The position numbers and the translations under genes are program-made. Positions 48,982-59,774 of a DNA stretch of 64,000 nucleotides are shown here, in pieces. The notes below the pieces were generated by a model. It was not told the origin of the DNA. It searched no databases and saw only the letters and a list, made by a program, of their open reading frames with translations. Position 1 is the first letter of the stretch; each line of letters starts with the position of its first letter. Origin of the DNA: Pseudomonas sp. Q11 (lineage in GTDB: Bacteria > Pseudomonadota > Gammaproteobacteria > Pseudomonadales > Pseudomonadaceae); assembly GCF_024494355.1 (NCBI RefSeq), contig NZ_JAKNQY010000013.1:29621-93620 (forward strand). Reading direction: 5' to 3'.

Positions 48982-50490
48982 ATGCGTATCCACGTCAGTT
49001 TCATCGACCGCGTCGGCATTACCCAGGAAGTCCTGGCCTTGCTCGGTGGGCGCAATCTCAATCTGGATGCGGTGGAGATGGTGCCGCCCAACGTCTACAT
49101 CGACGCCCCGACCCTCAGCCCGCAGGTGCTGGACGAATTACGCGAGGCGCTGTTCAGCGTGCAGGGCGTGCAGGCGGTTACCGTGGTGGACATCCTGCCG
49201 GGCCAGCGTCGGCACTTGCAGCTCGACGCCCTGCTCGCGGCCATGACCGACCCGGTGCTGGCCCTGGACAGCGCTGGCAACGTATTGCTGGCCAACCCGG
49301 CGCTGATCGCCCTGTATGGGCGTGAACCGGCCGGGGAAAGCGTGGCCGAGTTGTTCGGTGACAAAGCCTTGCTGGGCACCCTGCTGGAGAACGGCTTCCG
49401 CCTGCCGCTGCGGGAAATCACCCTCAACGGCCAGACCTTGATGCTGGACGCCACGCCCATCACCAATGCCGGTGCGTTGCTGACCCTCTATCAGCCAAAT
49501 CGCATCGGCGAACGCCTGTCCGCGCTGCACCACGACCACGCTGAAGGGTTTGACGCGCTGCTGGGCGAATCCCCGGCGATCCGCACCCTCAAGGCCCGGG
49601 CCCAGCGAGTGGCAACGCTGGATGCGCCTTTGCTGATCCAGGGCGAAACGGGCACCGGCAAAGAGCTGGTCGCCCGGGCATGCCACGCCATCAGTGCTCG
49701 TCATGGCGCGCCGTTCCTGGCCTTGAACTGCGCCGCGCTGCCGGAAAACCTGGCCGAAAGCGAACTGTTTGGCTACGCCCCCGGCGCCTTCACTGGCGCG
49801 CAACGGGGTGGCAAGCCGGGGCTGATGGAACTGGCAAACCAGGGCACGGTATTTCTCGATGAAATCGGCGAGATGTCACCCTACCTGCAAGCCAAACTGC
49901 TACGGTTCTTGAACGATGGCAGCTTCCGCCGGGTCGGCGGCGACCGGGAAATCAAGGTGAACGTGCGGATCCTCAGCGCGACCCACCGCAACCTGGAAAA
50001 AATGGTCAGCGAAGGCTCGTTCCGCGAAGACCTGTTCTATCGCCTGAACGTGCTCAACGTCGAAGTCCCGCCGCTACGTGAGCGCGGCCAGGACATCTTG
50101 CTGCTGGCGCGCTATTTCATGCAGCAGGCCTGTGCGCAGATCCAGCGCCCGGTCTGCCGCCTGGCGCCTGGCACCTACCCGGCGCTGCTGGGCAACCGCT
50201 GGCCGGGCAACGTGCGGCAACTGCAGAACGTAATCTTCCGGGCCGCAGCCATTTGCGAAAGCAGCCTGGTGGACATTGGCGACCTGGACATTGCCGGTAC
50301 CTCCGTAGCGCGCCAAGGTGACGTGGAAGTCGAGAGCCTTGAACAAGCTGTCGAAGCCTTCGAAAAACACCTGCTCGAAAGCCTCTACGTCACCTACCCC
50401 TCCACCCGCCAGCTCGCCAGCCGCCTGCAAACCTCCCATACCGCGATTGCCCATCGGCTGCGCAAGTACGGGATTTCCGGCAAGCTGTAA
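48982..50490 (+). CDS. gcsR: TyrR-like sigma54 activator, probable GcsR
   Basis: A 502-residue activator with the TyrR layout. An N-terminal ACT domain (MRIHVSFIDRVGITQEVLALL) and a PAS domain (about residues 75-180) are followed by an AAA+ domain with Walker A GETGTGKE and the GAFTGA loop (APGAFTGAQRGG). The C-terminus is a TyrR-type helix-turn-helix (STRQLASRLQTSHTAIAHRLRKYG). Because it lies directly upstream of gcvH-gcvP-sdaA-gcvT, it fits GcsR, the glycine-responsive activator of that operon in P. aeruginosa, better than PhhR. GAFTGA is intact, so sigma54 activation is expected. Confidence 0.85.
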   Translation: MRIHVSFIDRVGITQEVLALLGGRNLNLDAVEMVPPNVYIDAPTLSPQVLDELREALFSVQGVQAVTVVDILPGQRRHLQLDALLAAMTDPVLALDSAGNVLLANPALIALYGREPAGESVAELFGDKALLGTLLENGFRLPLREITLNGQTLMLDATPITNAGALLTLYQPNRIGERLSALHHDHAEGFDALLGESPAIRTLKARAQRVATLDAPLLIQGETGTGKELVARACHAISARHGAPFLALNCAALPENLAESELFGYAPGAFTGAQRGGKPGLMELANQGTVFLDEIGEMSPYLQAKLLRFLNDGSFRRVGGDREIKVNVRILSATHRNLEKMVSEGSFREDLFYRLNVLNVEVPPLRERGQDILLLARYFMQQACAQIQRPVCRLAPGTYPALLGNRWPGNVRQLQNVIFRAAAICESSLVDIGDLDIAGTSVARQGDVEVESLEQAVEAFEKHLLESLYVTYPSTRQLASRLQTSHTAIAHRLRKYGISGKL

Positions 50491-50507
50491 GCCACCGCCG
50501 CCCCCCT

Positions 50508-50595
50508 GTGGGAGCGAGCCTGCTCGCGATAGCGGTGTATCAGTCAACATCAGTGCTGGCTGACCCACCGCTATCGCGAGCAGGCTCGCTCCCAC
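50508..50595. repeat. REP doublet (REPIN, subfamily B)
   Basis: Arms GTGGGAGCGAGCCTGCTCGC and GCGAGCAGGCTCGCTCCCAC after gcsR. Confidence 0.92.
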
Positions 50596-50643
50596 ATTGG
50601 GCCTGCGGCGCCTTTGGAACCTGGCTCAAAACCGACCTCCACC

Positions 50644-50680
50644 TGTACTGAAAGCGCTACAGCGGAACGATATCGATACA
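50644..50680 (+). promoter_or_regulatory. Two adjacent GcsR-type binding sites
   Basis: Site 1 (50644-50661) reads TGTACTG-N4-CGCTACA. Site 2 (50663-50680) reads CGGAACG-N4-CGATACA. Both have the 7-N4-7 format recalled for GcsR (TGTAACG-N4-CGTTCCG); site 2 matches it in reverse orientation with one mismatch. The two are spaced one per 19 bases. Confidence 0.6.
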
Positions 50681-50743
50681 CTTGCCGCTAAGCCGCGCCG
50701 CGCAAGGCTTTGATCCCACAACGATTTTTTCCAGGCGCACAGC

Positions 50744-50761
50744 TGTAGCGATTTCGCTACA
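50744..50761 (+). promoter_or_regulatory. Third GcsR-type site, palindromic
   Basis: TGTAGCG-N4-CGCTACA is a perfect inverted repeat that extends to 24 bases (50741-50764). It is 64 bases upstream of the -24 GG of the sigma54 promoter. Confidence 0.65.
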
Positions 50762-50824
50762 GCTCAATACGTTTAGCTTTCGACAGAACAAAGCAACTCA
50801 TTGATATTTAAGTATTTATTAGCA

Positions 50825-50841
50825 TTGGCCGCATTCTTGCT
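50825..50841 (+). promoter_or_regulatory. sigma54 promoter of gcvH
   Basis: TTGGCCGCATTCTTGCT keeps the essential GG-N10-GC of -24/-12 promoters and the full TTGCT, with mismatches in the CACG block. It lies 80 bases before the gcvH start. Confidence 0.65.
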
Positions 50842-50920
50842 AAGGATATAACCATTCGGCCGGGCCAAGCCCCGCGCCTTTCTTCGCGTCCACCAGACGA
50901 ATCTGGCCCCAGGAGTTTCC

Positions 50921-51304
50921 ATGAGCGAGTTGCGTTTCACTGAAGATCACGAATGGCTGCGCACTGAAGCCGACGGCAGCGTTACAGTCGGTATCACGGC
51001 GTTTGCCCAGAACGCCTTGGGCGATGTGGTCTATGTTCAGTTACCGGAACTGCAAAGCTACGCCAAGGGTGACGAAGCCTCTACCGTGGAATCGGTGAAA
51101 GCCGCCAGCGGTGTGTACATGCCGCTGGACGGTGAAGTGCTCGAAGTGAACCCGGCCCTGGAAAGCAATCCGGAACTGGTCAACGAAGATCCGATGGGCG
51201 CAGGCTGGTTTTTCCGATTCAAGCCCGCCGACGCCAGCCAAGTTGGCCAACTGCTGAATCAGGACGCCTATGACCGCCTGATCAAAGCCAACGCCGAAGC
51301 CTGA
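50921..51304 (+). CDS. gcvH: Glycine cleavage system H protein
   Basis: A 127-residue lipoyl carrier protein. The lipoylated Lys is in the conserved [16 protein letters not shown] near residue 63. It shuttles the aminomethyl group between GcvP and GcvT. The ATG has GGAG five bases upstream. First gene of the operon; gcvP follows after ten bases. Confidence 0.97.
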   Translation: MSELRFTEDHEWLRTEADGSVTVGITAFAQNALGDVVYVQLPELQSYAKGDEASTVESVKAASGVYMPLDGEVLEVNPALESNPELVNEDPMGAGWFFRFKPADASQVGQLLNQDAYDRLIKANAEA

Positions 51305-51314
51305 GGAGCCCAAC

Positions 51315-54164
51315 ATGACCGTTAATCTCGGCACCGCCAACGAATTCATCGCCCGCCACATCGGCCCGCGGGCCAGCGACGAGCAAGCCATGCTCGAGCG
51401 CCTGGGCTACGACTCCCTGGAAGCGTTGAGCGCCAGCGTAATTCCCGAATCCATCAAGGGCACCGGCGTGCTGGACATGGGCGACGGCCAGAGTGAAGCC
51501 AATGCACTGGCCTCGATCAAGGCCATCGCCGACAAGAACCAGCTGTTCAAGACCTACATCGGCCAGGGCTACTACAATTGCCACACGCCGGCGCCGATCC
51601 TGCGCAACCTGCTGGAGAACCCGGCCTGGTACACCGCCTACACCCCTTACCAGCCGGAAATTTCCCAGGGCCGTCTCGAAGCACTGCTGAACTTCCAGAC
51701 CCTGATCAGCGACCTCACCGGCCTGCCGATCGCCAACGCCTCGTTGCTGGACGAAGCCACCGCCGCCGCCGAAGCCATGACCTTCTGCAAGCGCCTGAGC
51801 AAGAACAAGAGCAGCAATGCCTTCTTCGCCTCGCGCCATTGCCACCCGCAAACCCTTGACGTGCTGCGCACCCGTGCCGAGCCCTTGGGCATCGACGTGG
51901 TAGTGGGCGACGAACGCGAACTGACCGATGTCAGCAGTTTCTTCGGCGCGCTGCTGCAATACCCGGCCAGCAACGGCGACCTGTTCGATTACCGCGAACT
52001 GACCGAACGCTTCCACACCGCCAACGCCCTGGTCGCCGTTGCCGCAGATCTGCTGGCCCTGACCCTGCTGACCCCGCCGGGTGAGTTCGGCGCCGATGTG
52101 GCCATCGGCAGCGCCCAGCGCTTCGGCGTGCCCCTGGGCTTCGGCGGCCCGCACGCGGCGTATTTCTCCACCAAGGATGCCTTCAAGCGCGATATGCCCG
52201 GGCGTCTGGTGGGTGTTTCCGTGGACCGTTTCGGCAAGCCGGCCTTGCGCCTGGCGATGCAGACCCGCGAACAACACATCCGCCGCGAGAAAGCCACGAG
52301 CAACATTTGCACCGCCCAGGTCTTGCTGGCCAACATCGCCAGCATGTACGCCGTGTACCACGGCCCTCAAGGCCTGGCGCAAATCGCCAACCGCATTCAC
52401 CACCTCACCGCAATCCTCGCCAAGGGCCTGGGCGCGTTGGGCCTGGCTGTCGAACAAGACAGCTTTTTCGACACCCTGACCCTGCACACCGGCGCGCAAA
52501 CCGCCGCCCTGCACGACAAGGCTCGTGCCCAGCGCATCAACCTGCGTGTGGTGGACGCTGAACGCCTGGGCCTGTCCCTGGACGAAACCACCAGTCAGGC
52601 TGACGTCGAAACGCTGTGGAGCCTGTTGGCCGACGGCAAGGCGCTGCCGGACTTTGCCGCCCTGGCTACCACCGTGCAAAGCCGTATCCCAGCCGAACTG
52701 GTGCGCCAGTCGGCGATCCTCAGCCACCCGGTGTTCAACCGCTATCACTCCGAAACCGAGCTGATGCGCTACCTGCGCAAGCTCGCCGACAAGGACCTGG
52801 CCCTGGATCGCACCATGATCCCGCTGGGTTCCTGCACCATGAAACTCAACGCCGCCAGCGAAATGATCCCGGTGACCTGGGCCGAGTTCGGCGCCCTGCA
52901 CCCGTTCGCCCCCGCCGAACAGAGCGCCGGCTACCAGCAACTGACCGACGAACTGGAAGCCATGCTCTGCGCCGCCACCGGTTACGACGCGGTGTCGTTG
53001 CAACCCAACGCCGGTTCCCAGGGTGAATACGCCGGTCTGCTGGCGATCCGCGCCTATCACCAGAGCCGTGGCGAAGACCGTCGCGATATCTGCCTGATCC
53101 CATCGTCGGCCCACGGCACCAACCCGGCCACCGCCAACATGGCCGGCATGCGTGTCGTGGTCACCGCCTGCGATGCCCGCGGCAACGTCGACATCGAGGA
53201 CCTGCGGGCCAAGGCGATCGAACACCGCGAACACCTCGCGGCGCTGATGATCACCTACCCGTCCACCCACGGTGTGTTCGAAGAAGGCATCCGCGAAATC
53301 TGCGGGATCATTCATGACAACGGCGGCCAGGTGTACATCGACGGCGCCAACATGAACGCCATGGTCGGCCTTTGCGCGCCGGGCAAGTTCGGCGGCGACG
53401 TGTCGCACCTGAACCTGCACAAGACCTTTTGCATTCCTCACGGTGGCGGCGGCCCGGGTGTCGGCCCGATCGGCGTCAAGTCCCACCTGGCACCGTTCCT
53501 GCCGGGCCATGCCAACATGGCGCGCAAGGAAGGCGCGGTGTGCGCGGCGCCATTTGGCAGCGCAAGCATCCTGCCGATCACCTGGATGTACATCCGCATG
53601 ATGGGCGGTGCAGGCCTCAAGCGTGCCTCGCAGTTGGCAATCCTCAACGCCAACTACATTGCCCGCCGTCTGGAAGAGCATTACCCGGTGCTCTACTCCG
53701 GCAGCAACGGCCTGGTGGCCCACGAATGTATCCTCGACCTGCGCCCGCTCAAGGACAGCAGCGGCATCAGCGTCGATGACGTGGCCAAGCGCCTGATCGA
53801 CTTCGGCTTCCACGCCCCGACCATGTCGTTCCCAGTGGCCGGTACACTGATGATCGAGCCGACCGAAAGCGAATCCAAGGAAGAACTGGACCGCTTCTGC
53901 GACGCCATGATCTGCATCCGCGAAGAAATCCGCGCGGTGGAAAACGGCAGCCTGGACAAAGACGACAACCCACTGAAAAACGCCCCCCACACCGCCGCGG
54001 AAATCGTTGGCGAGTGGACCCACCCCTATAGCCGCGAACAAGCGGTGTACCCGGTGGCGTCGTTGATCGACGGCAAATACTGGCCGCCGGTGGGCCGGGT
54101 CGACAACGTGTTCGGCGACCGCAACCTGGTCTGCGCCTGCCCGTCGATCGAAAGCTACGCTTAA
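51315..54164 (+). CDS. gcvP: Glycine dehydrogenase (decarboxylating), P protein
   Basis: A 949-residue fused-type P protein. It decarboxylates glycine with PLP and loads the methylamine onto GcvH. The PLP Lys is in [18 protein letters not shown] near residue 704. The N-terminal half has the family start [22 protein letters not shown], and the [14 protein letters not shown] [16 protein letters not shown]. Normal length. In P. aeruginosa glyA2 follows in this operon; here a REP doublet and then sdaA follow. Confidence 0.98.
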   Translation: MTVNLGTANEFIARHIGPRASDEQAMLERLGYDSLEALSASVIPESIKGTGVLDMGDGQSEANALASIKAIADKNQLFKTYIGQGYYNCHTPAPILRNLLENPAWYTAYTPYQPEISQGRLEALLNFQTLISDLTGLPIANASLLDEATAAAEAMTFCKRLSKNKSSNAFFASRHCHPQTLDVLRTRAEPLGIDVVVGDERELTDVSSFFGALLQYPASNGDLFDYRELTERFHTANALVAVAADLLALTLLTPPGEFGADVAIGSAQRFGVPLGFGGPHAAYFSTKDAFKRDMPGRLVGVSVDRFGKPALRLAMQTREQHIRREKATSNICTAQVLLANIASMYAVYHGPQGLAQIANRIHHLTAILAKGLGALGLAVEQDSFFDTLTLHTGAQTAALHDKARAQRINLRVVDAERLGLSLDETTSQADVETLWSLLADGKALPDFAALATTVQSRIPAELVRQSAILSHPVFNRYHSETELMRYLRKLADKDLALDRTMIPLGSCTMKLNAASEMIPVTWAEFGALHPFAPAEQSAGYQQLTDELEAMLCAATGYDAVSLQPNAGSQGEYAGLLAIRAYHQSRGEDRRDICLIPSSAHGTNPATANMAGMRVVVTACDARGNVDIEDLRAKAIEHREHLAALMITYPSTHGVFEEGIREICGIIHDNGGQVYIDGANMNAMVGLCAPGKFGGDVSHLNLHKTFCIPHGGGGPGVGPIGVKSHLAPFLPGHANMARKEGAVCAAPFGSASILPITWMYIRMMGGAGLKRASQLAILNANYIARRLEEHYPVLYSGSNGLVAHECILDLRPLKDSSGISVDDVAKRLIDFGFHAPTMSFPVAGTLMIEPTESESKEELDRFCDAMICIREEIRAVENGSLDKDDNPLKNAPHTAAEIVGEWTHPYSREQAVYPVASLIDGKYWPPVGRVDNVFGDRNLVCACPSIESYA

Positions 54165-54203
54165 CCTGAGCGGAGGGCGATCTACCAGCCCTCCGAATCC
54201 TCT

Positions 54204-54291
54204 GTGGGAGCGAGCCTGCTCGCGATAGCGGCGTAACAGCCAATAGAGATGTTGCCTGACACTCCGCTATCGCGAGCAGGCTCGCTCCCAC
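54204..54291. repeat. REP doublet (REPIN, subfamily B) between gcvP and sdaA
   Basis: Arms GTGGGAGCGAGCCTGCTCGC and GCGAGCAGGCTCGCTCCCAC lie inside the presumed gcv operon, where glyA2 stands in P. aeruginosa. As RNA it would form a strong hairpin between the two cistrons. Confidence 0.92.
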
Positions 54292-54350
54292 AAGGATCTA
54301 TGCCAGACCTTAAACCGTCGATCCTCATAAAAAGAAACCGGAGAAACACC

Positions 54351-55727
<1,377 letters not shown>

Positions 55728-55766
55728 TGCGCCTGCCTCACTTCTACATTTTTCCCAGGAGCTGAT

Positions 55767-56891
55767 ATGTCCACCGAACAACTGCTGAAGACCCCATTGC
55801 ACGCTCTGCATCTCGAACTCGGCGCCCGCATGGTGCCGTTCGCCGGCTATGACATGCCGGTGCAATACCCATTGGGCGTGATGAAAGAACATCAGCACAC
55901 CCGCGATCAGGCCGGGCTGTTCGACGTGTCCCACATGGGCCAGATCCGCCTGAGCGGCGCAGACGCCGCCAAAGCCTTGGAAACCCTGGTGCCGGTGGAC
56001 ATCATCGACCTGCCGGTGGGCATGCAGCGCTATGCCATGTTCACCAACGAGAACGGCGGCATCCTCGACGACCTGATGGTCGCCAACCTGGGCAACGACG
56101 AGCTGTTCCTGGTGGTCAACGCGGCCTGCAAGGACCAGGACCTAGCCCACCTGCGCGCCCATATCGGCGACCAGTGCAGCATCGAGCCACTGTTCGAAGC
56201 CCGCGCCCTGCTCGCCCTGCAAGGCCCGGCCGCCGTCACCGTGCTTGCACGCCTGGCGCCAGACCTGGCGAAGATGACCTTCATGCAGTTCCAGCGCGTC
56301 ACGCTGCTGGGTATGGACTGCTTTGTCAGCCGTTCGGGCTACACCGGTGAAGACGGTTTCGAGATCTCGGTGCCCGCCGCCGGTGCCGAAAAGCTGGCCC
56401 GCGCCCTGCTGGCCGAACCGGAAGTGGCCGCCATCGGTCTCGGCGCCCGCGACTCCCTGCGCCTGGAAGCCGGCCTGTGCCTTTATGGGCACGACATGAA
56501 CACTGAAACGACCCCGATCGAAGCCAGCCTGCTGTGGGCGATCTCCAAGGTCCGCCGCGCCGACGGCACCAGGGCCGGTGGCTTCCCGGGGGCTGAAACC
56601 GTGTTCGCCCAGCAACAGAGCGGCGTGAATCGCAAACGTGTCGGCCTCCTGCCCCAGGAACGCACACCGGTGCGCGAAGGCGCCGAACTGGTCAATGACG
56701 CGGGCCAGATCATCGGAGCCGTGTGCAGCGGCGGTTTCGGCCCATCGTTGGGCGGCCCCTTGGCCATGGGTTATCTGGACAGTGAATACGTTGCACTGAA
56801 CACACCGGTTTGGGCCATGGTGCGTGGGAAAAAGGTGCCTTTGCTTGTAAGCAAAATGCCATTCGTCCCACAACGCTACTACCGGGGATGA
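55767..56891 (+). CDS. gcvT: Glycine cleavage system T protein
   Basis: A 374-residue aminomethyltransferase that transfers the C1 unit from GcvH to tetrahydrofolate and releases ammonia. Family segments are MVPFAGYDMPVQYPLGVMKEH, FDVSHMGQIRLSG and SRSGYTGEDGFEI. The start at 55767 has AGGAGC upstream. Last gene of the operon; a long inverted repeat follows at 56913-56952. Confidence 0.97.
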   Translation: MSTEQLLKTPLHALHLELGARMVPFAGYDMPVQYPLGVMKEHQHTRDQAGLFDVSHMGQIRLSGADAAKALETLVPVDIIDLPVGMQRYAMFTNENGGILDDLMVANLGNDELFLVVNAACKDQDLAHLRAHIGDQCSIEPLFEARALLALQGPAAVTVLARLAPDLAKMTFMQFQRVTLLGMDCFVSRSGYTGEDGFEISVPAAGAEKLARALLAEPEVAAIGLGARDSLRLEAGLCLYGHDMNTETTPIEASLLWAISKVRRADGTRAGGFPGAETVFAQQQSGVNRKRVGLLPQERTPVREGAELVNDAGQIIGAVCSGGFGPSLGGPLAMGYLDSEYVALNTPVWAMVRGKKVPLLVSKMPFVPQRYYRG

Positions 56892-57284
56892 TTGACTGTT
56901 TCTATAAGTAACGCGGCTACGTTATACGTGCACTAATGTGTAACGTAACCGCCATAAAAAGGTGCATCTACTCGATATTGAAATTGCACCTCTAACGTTG
57001 AAAACAATTGAACTAGCCTATCGAATAAGCCCAAGCCCGCAGCCCCTGTAAACACCAGAATGCTTAGCAAATACGGGGCCTTCAGAGGGGGTTGTTTTTT
57101 TGTTCATAGTTGGCGTAAAGTTTGGTCACTGTGTTTGCATGGGTCGCTTGGAATCGTGACCTGGGCAGTAGCTTATGAAGTTCGCTACATCCCGCTCGAC
57201 GTCTCTTACTTTCCTGCAACCCAGCCCCAGTACTCTTTCATGTGAAAGAGGCTGTCATTAATTTAGCGTCAAGGAAATAAGAAA
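56892..57284. other. gcvT/csp intergenic region
   Basis: A 393-base gap with the gcvT-distal inverted repeat and then the likely promoter and long leader of the cold-shock gene. A 61-codon frame at 57060-57245 has no ribosome site and no recognisable protein and is not called. Confidence 0.5.
56913..56952 (+). terminator. Long inverted repeat after gcvT
   Basis: GCGGCTACGTTA and TAACGTAACCGC pair at 11 of 12 positions around a 16-base loop, followed by CATAAAAA. It could be the operon terminator or a protein-binding palindrome. Confidence 0.5.
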
Positions 57285-57497
57285 ATGGCTGAGCGTCAGA
57301 GCGGTACCGTCAAGTGGTTCAACGACGAGAAAGGTTTTGGTTTTATCACGCCTGAAAGCGGTCCGGATCTGTTCGTGCATTTCCGCGCCATTCAGGGCAA
57401 CGGCTTCAAGAGCCTGAAAGAAGGCCAGAAAGTCACTTTCGTTGCAGTGCAGGGCCAGAAAGGCATGCAGGCTGACGAGGTTCTAGCCGAAGGCTAA
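57285..57497 (+). CDS. Cold-shock domain protein (CspA family)
   Basis: A 70-residue single cold-shock domain that binds single-stranded RNA/DNA. RNP1 is KGFGFIT and RNP2 is LFVHF. The start at 57285 is preceded by a purine-rich AAGGAAATAAGAAA. Such genes are usually controlled through a long 5' leader, and a 390-base gap upstream allows one. A terminator follows directly. Confidence 0.95.
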   Translation: MAERQSGTVKWFNDEKGFGFITPESGPDLFVHFRAIQGNGFKSLKEGQKVTFVAVQGQKGMQADEVLAEG

Positions 57498-57511
57498 GCT
57501 TTCGAGAAACT

Positions 57512-57545
57512 AAAAAGCCCCTGATTGATATCAGGGGCTTTTTTA
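57512..57545 (+). terminator. Intrinsic terminator of csp gene
   Basis: Stem AAAAGCCCCTGAT / ATCAGGGGCTTTT with a short TGAT loop and T-run. Confidence 0.92.
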
Positions 57546-57592
57546 TGGGCGTAAATCCGTAAAATGGGCTTCTTTTTTCGTCCGAGACTGTC

Positions 57593-58081
57593 ATGCCCAA
57601 ACACCTGCTCATCCCGCAAGGCGAGTTCCCTCCCGTCGGCCTGGGCCGTCGCCTGGCAGCGATGTTTTATGACTTTTTGCTGTGCACGGCGCTATTGATC
57701 GTCACCGGTGGCGTCTACAAGATGATTCAGATGGCGATCATCGGCGAAGAAAAAATGCGCGCACTCACGGACGCCGGCGCACTGGACGGCGACCCGCTGC
57801 TGTCTACCGTGCTGCTTTTCGTGCTGTTCGGCTTCTTCGCCAAGTTCTGGACCCACAACGGCCAGACCCTGGGCATGCAGGTGTGGTGCATTCGGGTACA
57901 GAACGCCGATGGCACGGCTATCAGCCTGTGGCAGGCACTGTTGCGATTTGTTGTGTCGATCGCGTCATTGCTGCTGGTGGGACTGGGCTTCATCTGGTCG
58001 CTGTTCGACAAGCGCAAGCGCACCTGGCATGACATCTACTCGGATACGCAGTTGGTGCGGGTTCCCAAGAATACCAAGTAG
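57593..58081 (+). CDS. RDD family membrane protein
   Basis: A 162-residue protein with about three to four hydrophobic helices and the RDD features: GLGRRLAAMFYDFLL at the N-terminus, GQTLGMQVWCIRV in the middle, and the end WSLFDKRKRTWHDIYSDTQLV. The function is unknown; some RDD proteins have been linked to ion transport. Single gene downstream of csp. Confidence 0.88.
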   Translation: MPKHLLIPQGEFPPVGLGRRLAAMFYDFLLCTALLIVTGGVYKMIQMAIIGEEKMRALTDAGALDGDPLLSTVLLFVLFGFFAKFWTHNGQTLGMQVWCIRVQNADGTAISLWQALLRFVVSIASLLLVGLGFIWSLFDKRKRTWHDIYSDTQLVRVPKNTK

Positions 58082-58102
58082 CTCCCGAGGGCCAAACAGC
58101 TT

Positions 58103-58253
58103 TTGTGGCGAGGGGGCTTGCTCCCGCTTCGACTGCGTAGGAGCTGCGTAGGAGCTGTCGAGTGCAACGAGGCTGCGATCTTTATCCGCCCCAATTGAGT
58201 CCAGAGCGAAAGATCAAAAGATCAAAAGATCGCAGCCTTCGGCAGCTCCTACA
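58103..58253. repeat. Compound repeat: GTGGCGAGGGGGC arm plus GTAGGAGCTG inverted repeat
   Basis: 58103-58130 is a single arm of the GTGGCGAGGGAGC family. 58138-58253 is an inverted repeat of the GTAGGAGCTG family (GTAGGAGCTGTCGAGTGCAACGAGGCTGCGATC... with ...GATCGCAGCCTTCGGCAGCTCCTAC) containing three AGATCAAA tandem units. Confidence 0.75.
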
Positions 58254-58266
58254 CGCAGCCCAACGA

Positions 58267-59325
58267 TCAGGCATTTCCCGCCAGCTTCATCCGCGCCGCC
58301 TGGGTGAAGTCCAGCATGCGCTTGAGCGGGCGAATGGCCTGGGGGATCAGCGCCGGGTCGACGAATATTTCGTTGGCGCCTTCCTGCAGGCTCTTGAGCG
58401 TACGCTCCAGGGTATTCATCGCCATCCACGGGCAGTGCGCGCAACTGCGGCATGCCGCGCCGTTGCCGGCCGTGGGGGCTTCGATGAAGACCTTGTCGGG
58501 GCACAACTGCTGCATCTTGTAGAAGATGCCACGGTCAGTGGCGACGATCAGCGTTTTGTTCGGCAGGCTTTGGGCCGCGGCGATCAACTGGCTGGTGGAA
58601 CCCACCGCGTCGGCCAGTTCAATCACCGAAGTTGGCGACTCGGGGTGCACCAGGATCGCCGCGTCCGGGTACAGCGCCTTCATGTCCTCCAACTGCTTGG
58701 ACTTGAACTCCTCGTGGACGATGCAAGCGCCATCCCAGAGCAGCATGTCGGCACCGGTCTTGCGCTGGATATAAGTACCCAGGTGCTTGTCGGGGCCCCA
58801 GATGATCGTCTCGCCGTTGTCCATCAGGCTCTCGACGATTTCCAGTGCGCAACTGGACGTCACCACCCAGTCGGCCCGGGCTTTGACCGCCGCCGACGTG
58901 TTGGCGTACACCACCACGGTACGCTCCGGGTGCTGGTCGCAGAACGCCGAGAACTCGTCCACCGGGCAACCCAGGTCCAGGGAGCACGTGGCTTCCAGGG
59001 TCGGCATCAACACGCGTTTTTCGGGGTTGAGGATCTTGGCGGTTTCGCCCATGAACTTGACCCCGGCCACCACCACGGTCTTGGCCGGATGGGCGTTGCC
59101 GAAGCGGGCCATTTCCAGGGAGTCGGACACACAGCCCCCGGTCTCTTCGGCCAGGGCCTGGATGATCGGGTCGCAGTAGAAGTGCGCGACCAGCACTGCA
59201 TCCTGAGCCTTGAGCTCGGCGGCGATGGCGGCGCGGTACCAGGCCTCTTGCTCGGCGGTCAGCGGCTTGGGCTGTTTGGCGTCGAGATGGGCCTGAACCA
59301 GAAGGCGTTCGGAAATTTGCGTCAT
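58267..59325 (-). CDS. nadA: Quinolinate synthase
   Basis: A 352-residue NadA that condenses iminoaspartate with dihydroxyacetone phosphate to quinolinate in NAD synthesis. The [4Fe-4S] cysteines are in [21 protein letters not shown] and the C-terminal [13 protein letters not shown]. The start at 59325 gives the usual N-terminus MTQISERLL; the longer frame to 59415 is not needed. Confidence 0.97.
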   Translation of the reverse strand: MTQISERLLVQAHLDAKQPKPLTAEQEAWYRAAIAAELKAQDAVLVAHFYCDPIIQALAEETGGCVSDSLEMARFGNAHPAKTVVVAGVKFMGETAKILNPEKRVLMPTLEATCSLDLGCPVDEFSAFCDQHPERTVVVYANTSAAVKARADWVVTSSCALEIVESLMDNGETIIWGPDKHLGTYIQRKTGADMLLWDGACIVHEEFKSKQLEDMKALYPDAAILVHPESPTSVIELADAVGSTSQLIAAAQSLPNKTLIVATDRGIFYKMQQLCPDKVFIEAPTAGNGAACRSCAHCPWMAMNTLERTLKSLQEGANEIFVDPALIPQAIRPLKRMLDFTQAARMKLAGNA

Positions 59326-59550
59326 GTTCGCAAGACCTGCAGGCGCGTTTGCGCGAAAGTCGAGTATACACCCGGCTCCGGACCACTCGGGTACCGCCGG
59401 GAAAGTGGGTATCAATCAGGCACGGTATAGCGTGAAGCCGGCAAGGCTACAGAATAACCCGCCGTTGCAAAAGATCATTCTGATCTGTGCCCGGCCGGCC
59501 AGTTAAAGGCAGCCGAGCCGAACACAACAGCTGTGGTGAGAGATTTATCT

Positions 59551-59635
59551 GTGGGAGCAAGGCTTGCCCGCGATGAAGGCGATGCGGTCTTTCAGAAATC
59601 GAGGCGTCTGTTTCGCGAGCAAGCTTTGCTCCCAC
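59551..59635. repeat. REP doublet (REPIN, subfamily A)
   Basis: Arms GTGGGAGCAAGGCTTGCCCG and CGAGCAAGCTTTGCTCCCAC; the interior differs from the copy at 10830-10914 at only a few positions. Confidence 0.9.
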
Positions 59636-59691
59636 AGACAAATCCACTGGCCGGAAGGTCGTGCTCAAGGATTGTTCCACCCCCGCCAACC

Positions 59692-59706
59692 TGACTGAAA
59701 TGTAAT
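59692..59706 (+). promoter_or_regulatory. cop box upstream of copA
   Basis: TGACTGAAATGTAAT agrees with the recalled CopR site TGACA-N4-TGTAAT with one mismatch. It lies 69 bases before copA, suggesting activation by a CopRS-type system encoded outside the window. Confidence 0.6.
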
Positions 59707-59774
59707 CACCCGCCCTTCCCGCCTGTGTCATCTTCTTTTCAAACCTGCAAATCGACTGACGGATTTCAAACGGC

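Larger units (their letters stand above)
59326..59774. other. nadA/copA intergenic region
   Basis: A 449-base divergent region holding a REP doublet (59551-59635) and a cop-box-like site (59692-59706). No gene is seen. Confidence 0.5.

Noticed and set aside
50842..50920. Glycine riboswitch before gcvH
   Set aside because: The leader after the sigma54 promoter is only about 70 bases, too short for a tandem glycine aptamer, and control by GcsR sites explains regulation.
51282..54041. 919-codon open frame antisense to gcvP
   Set aside because: Antisense shadow of a strongly conserved gene; no domain.
57060..57245. 61-codon frame upstream of csp
   Set aside because: No ribosome site, no family, lies in the likely csp leader.
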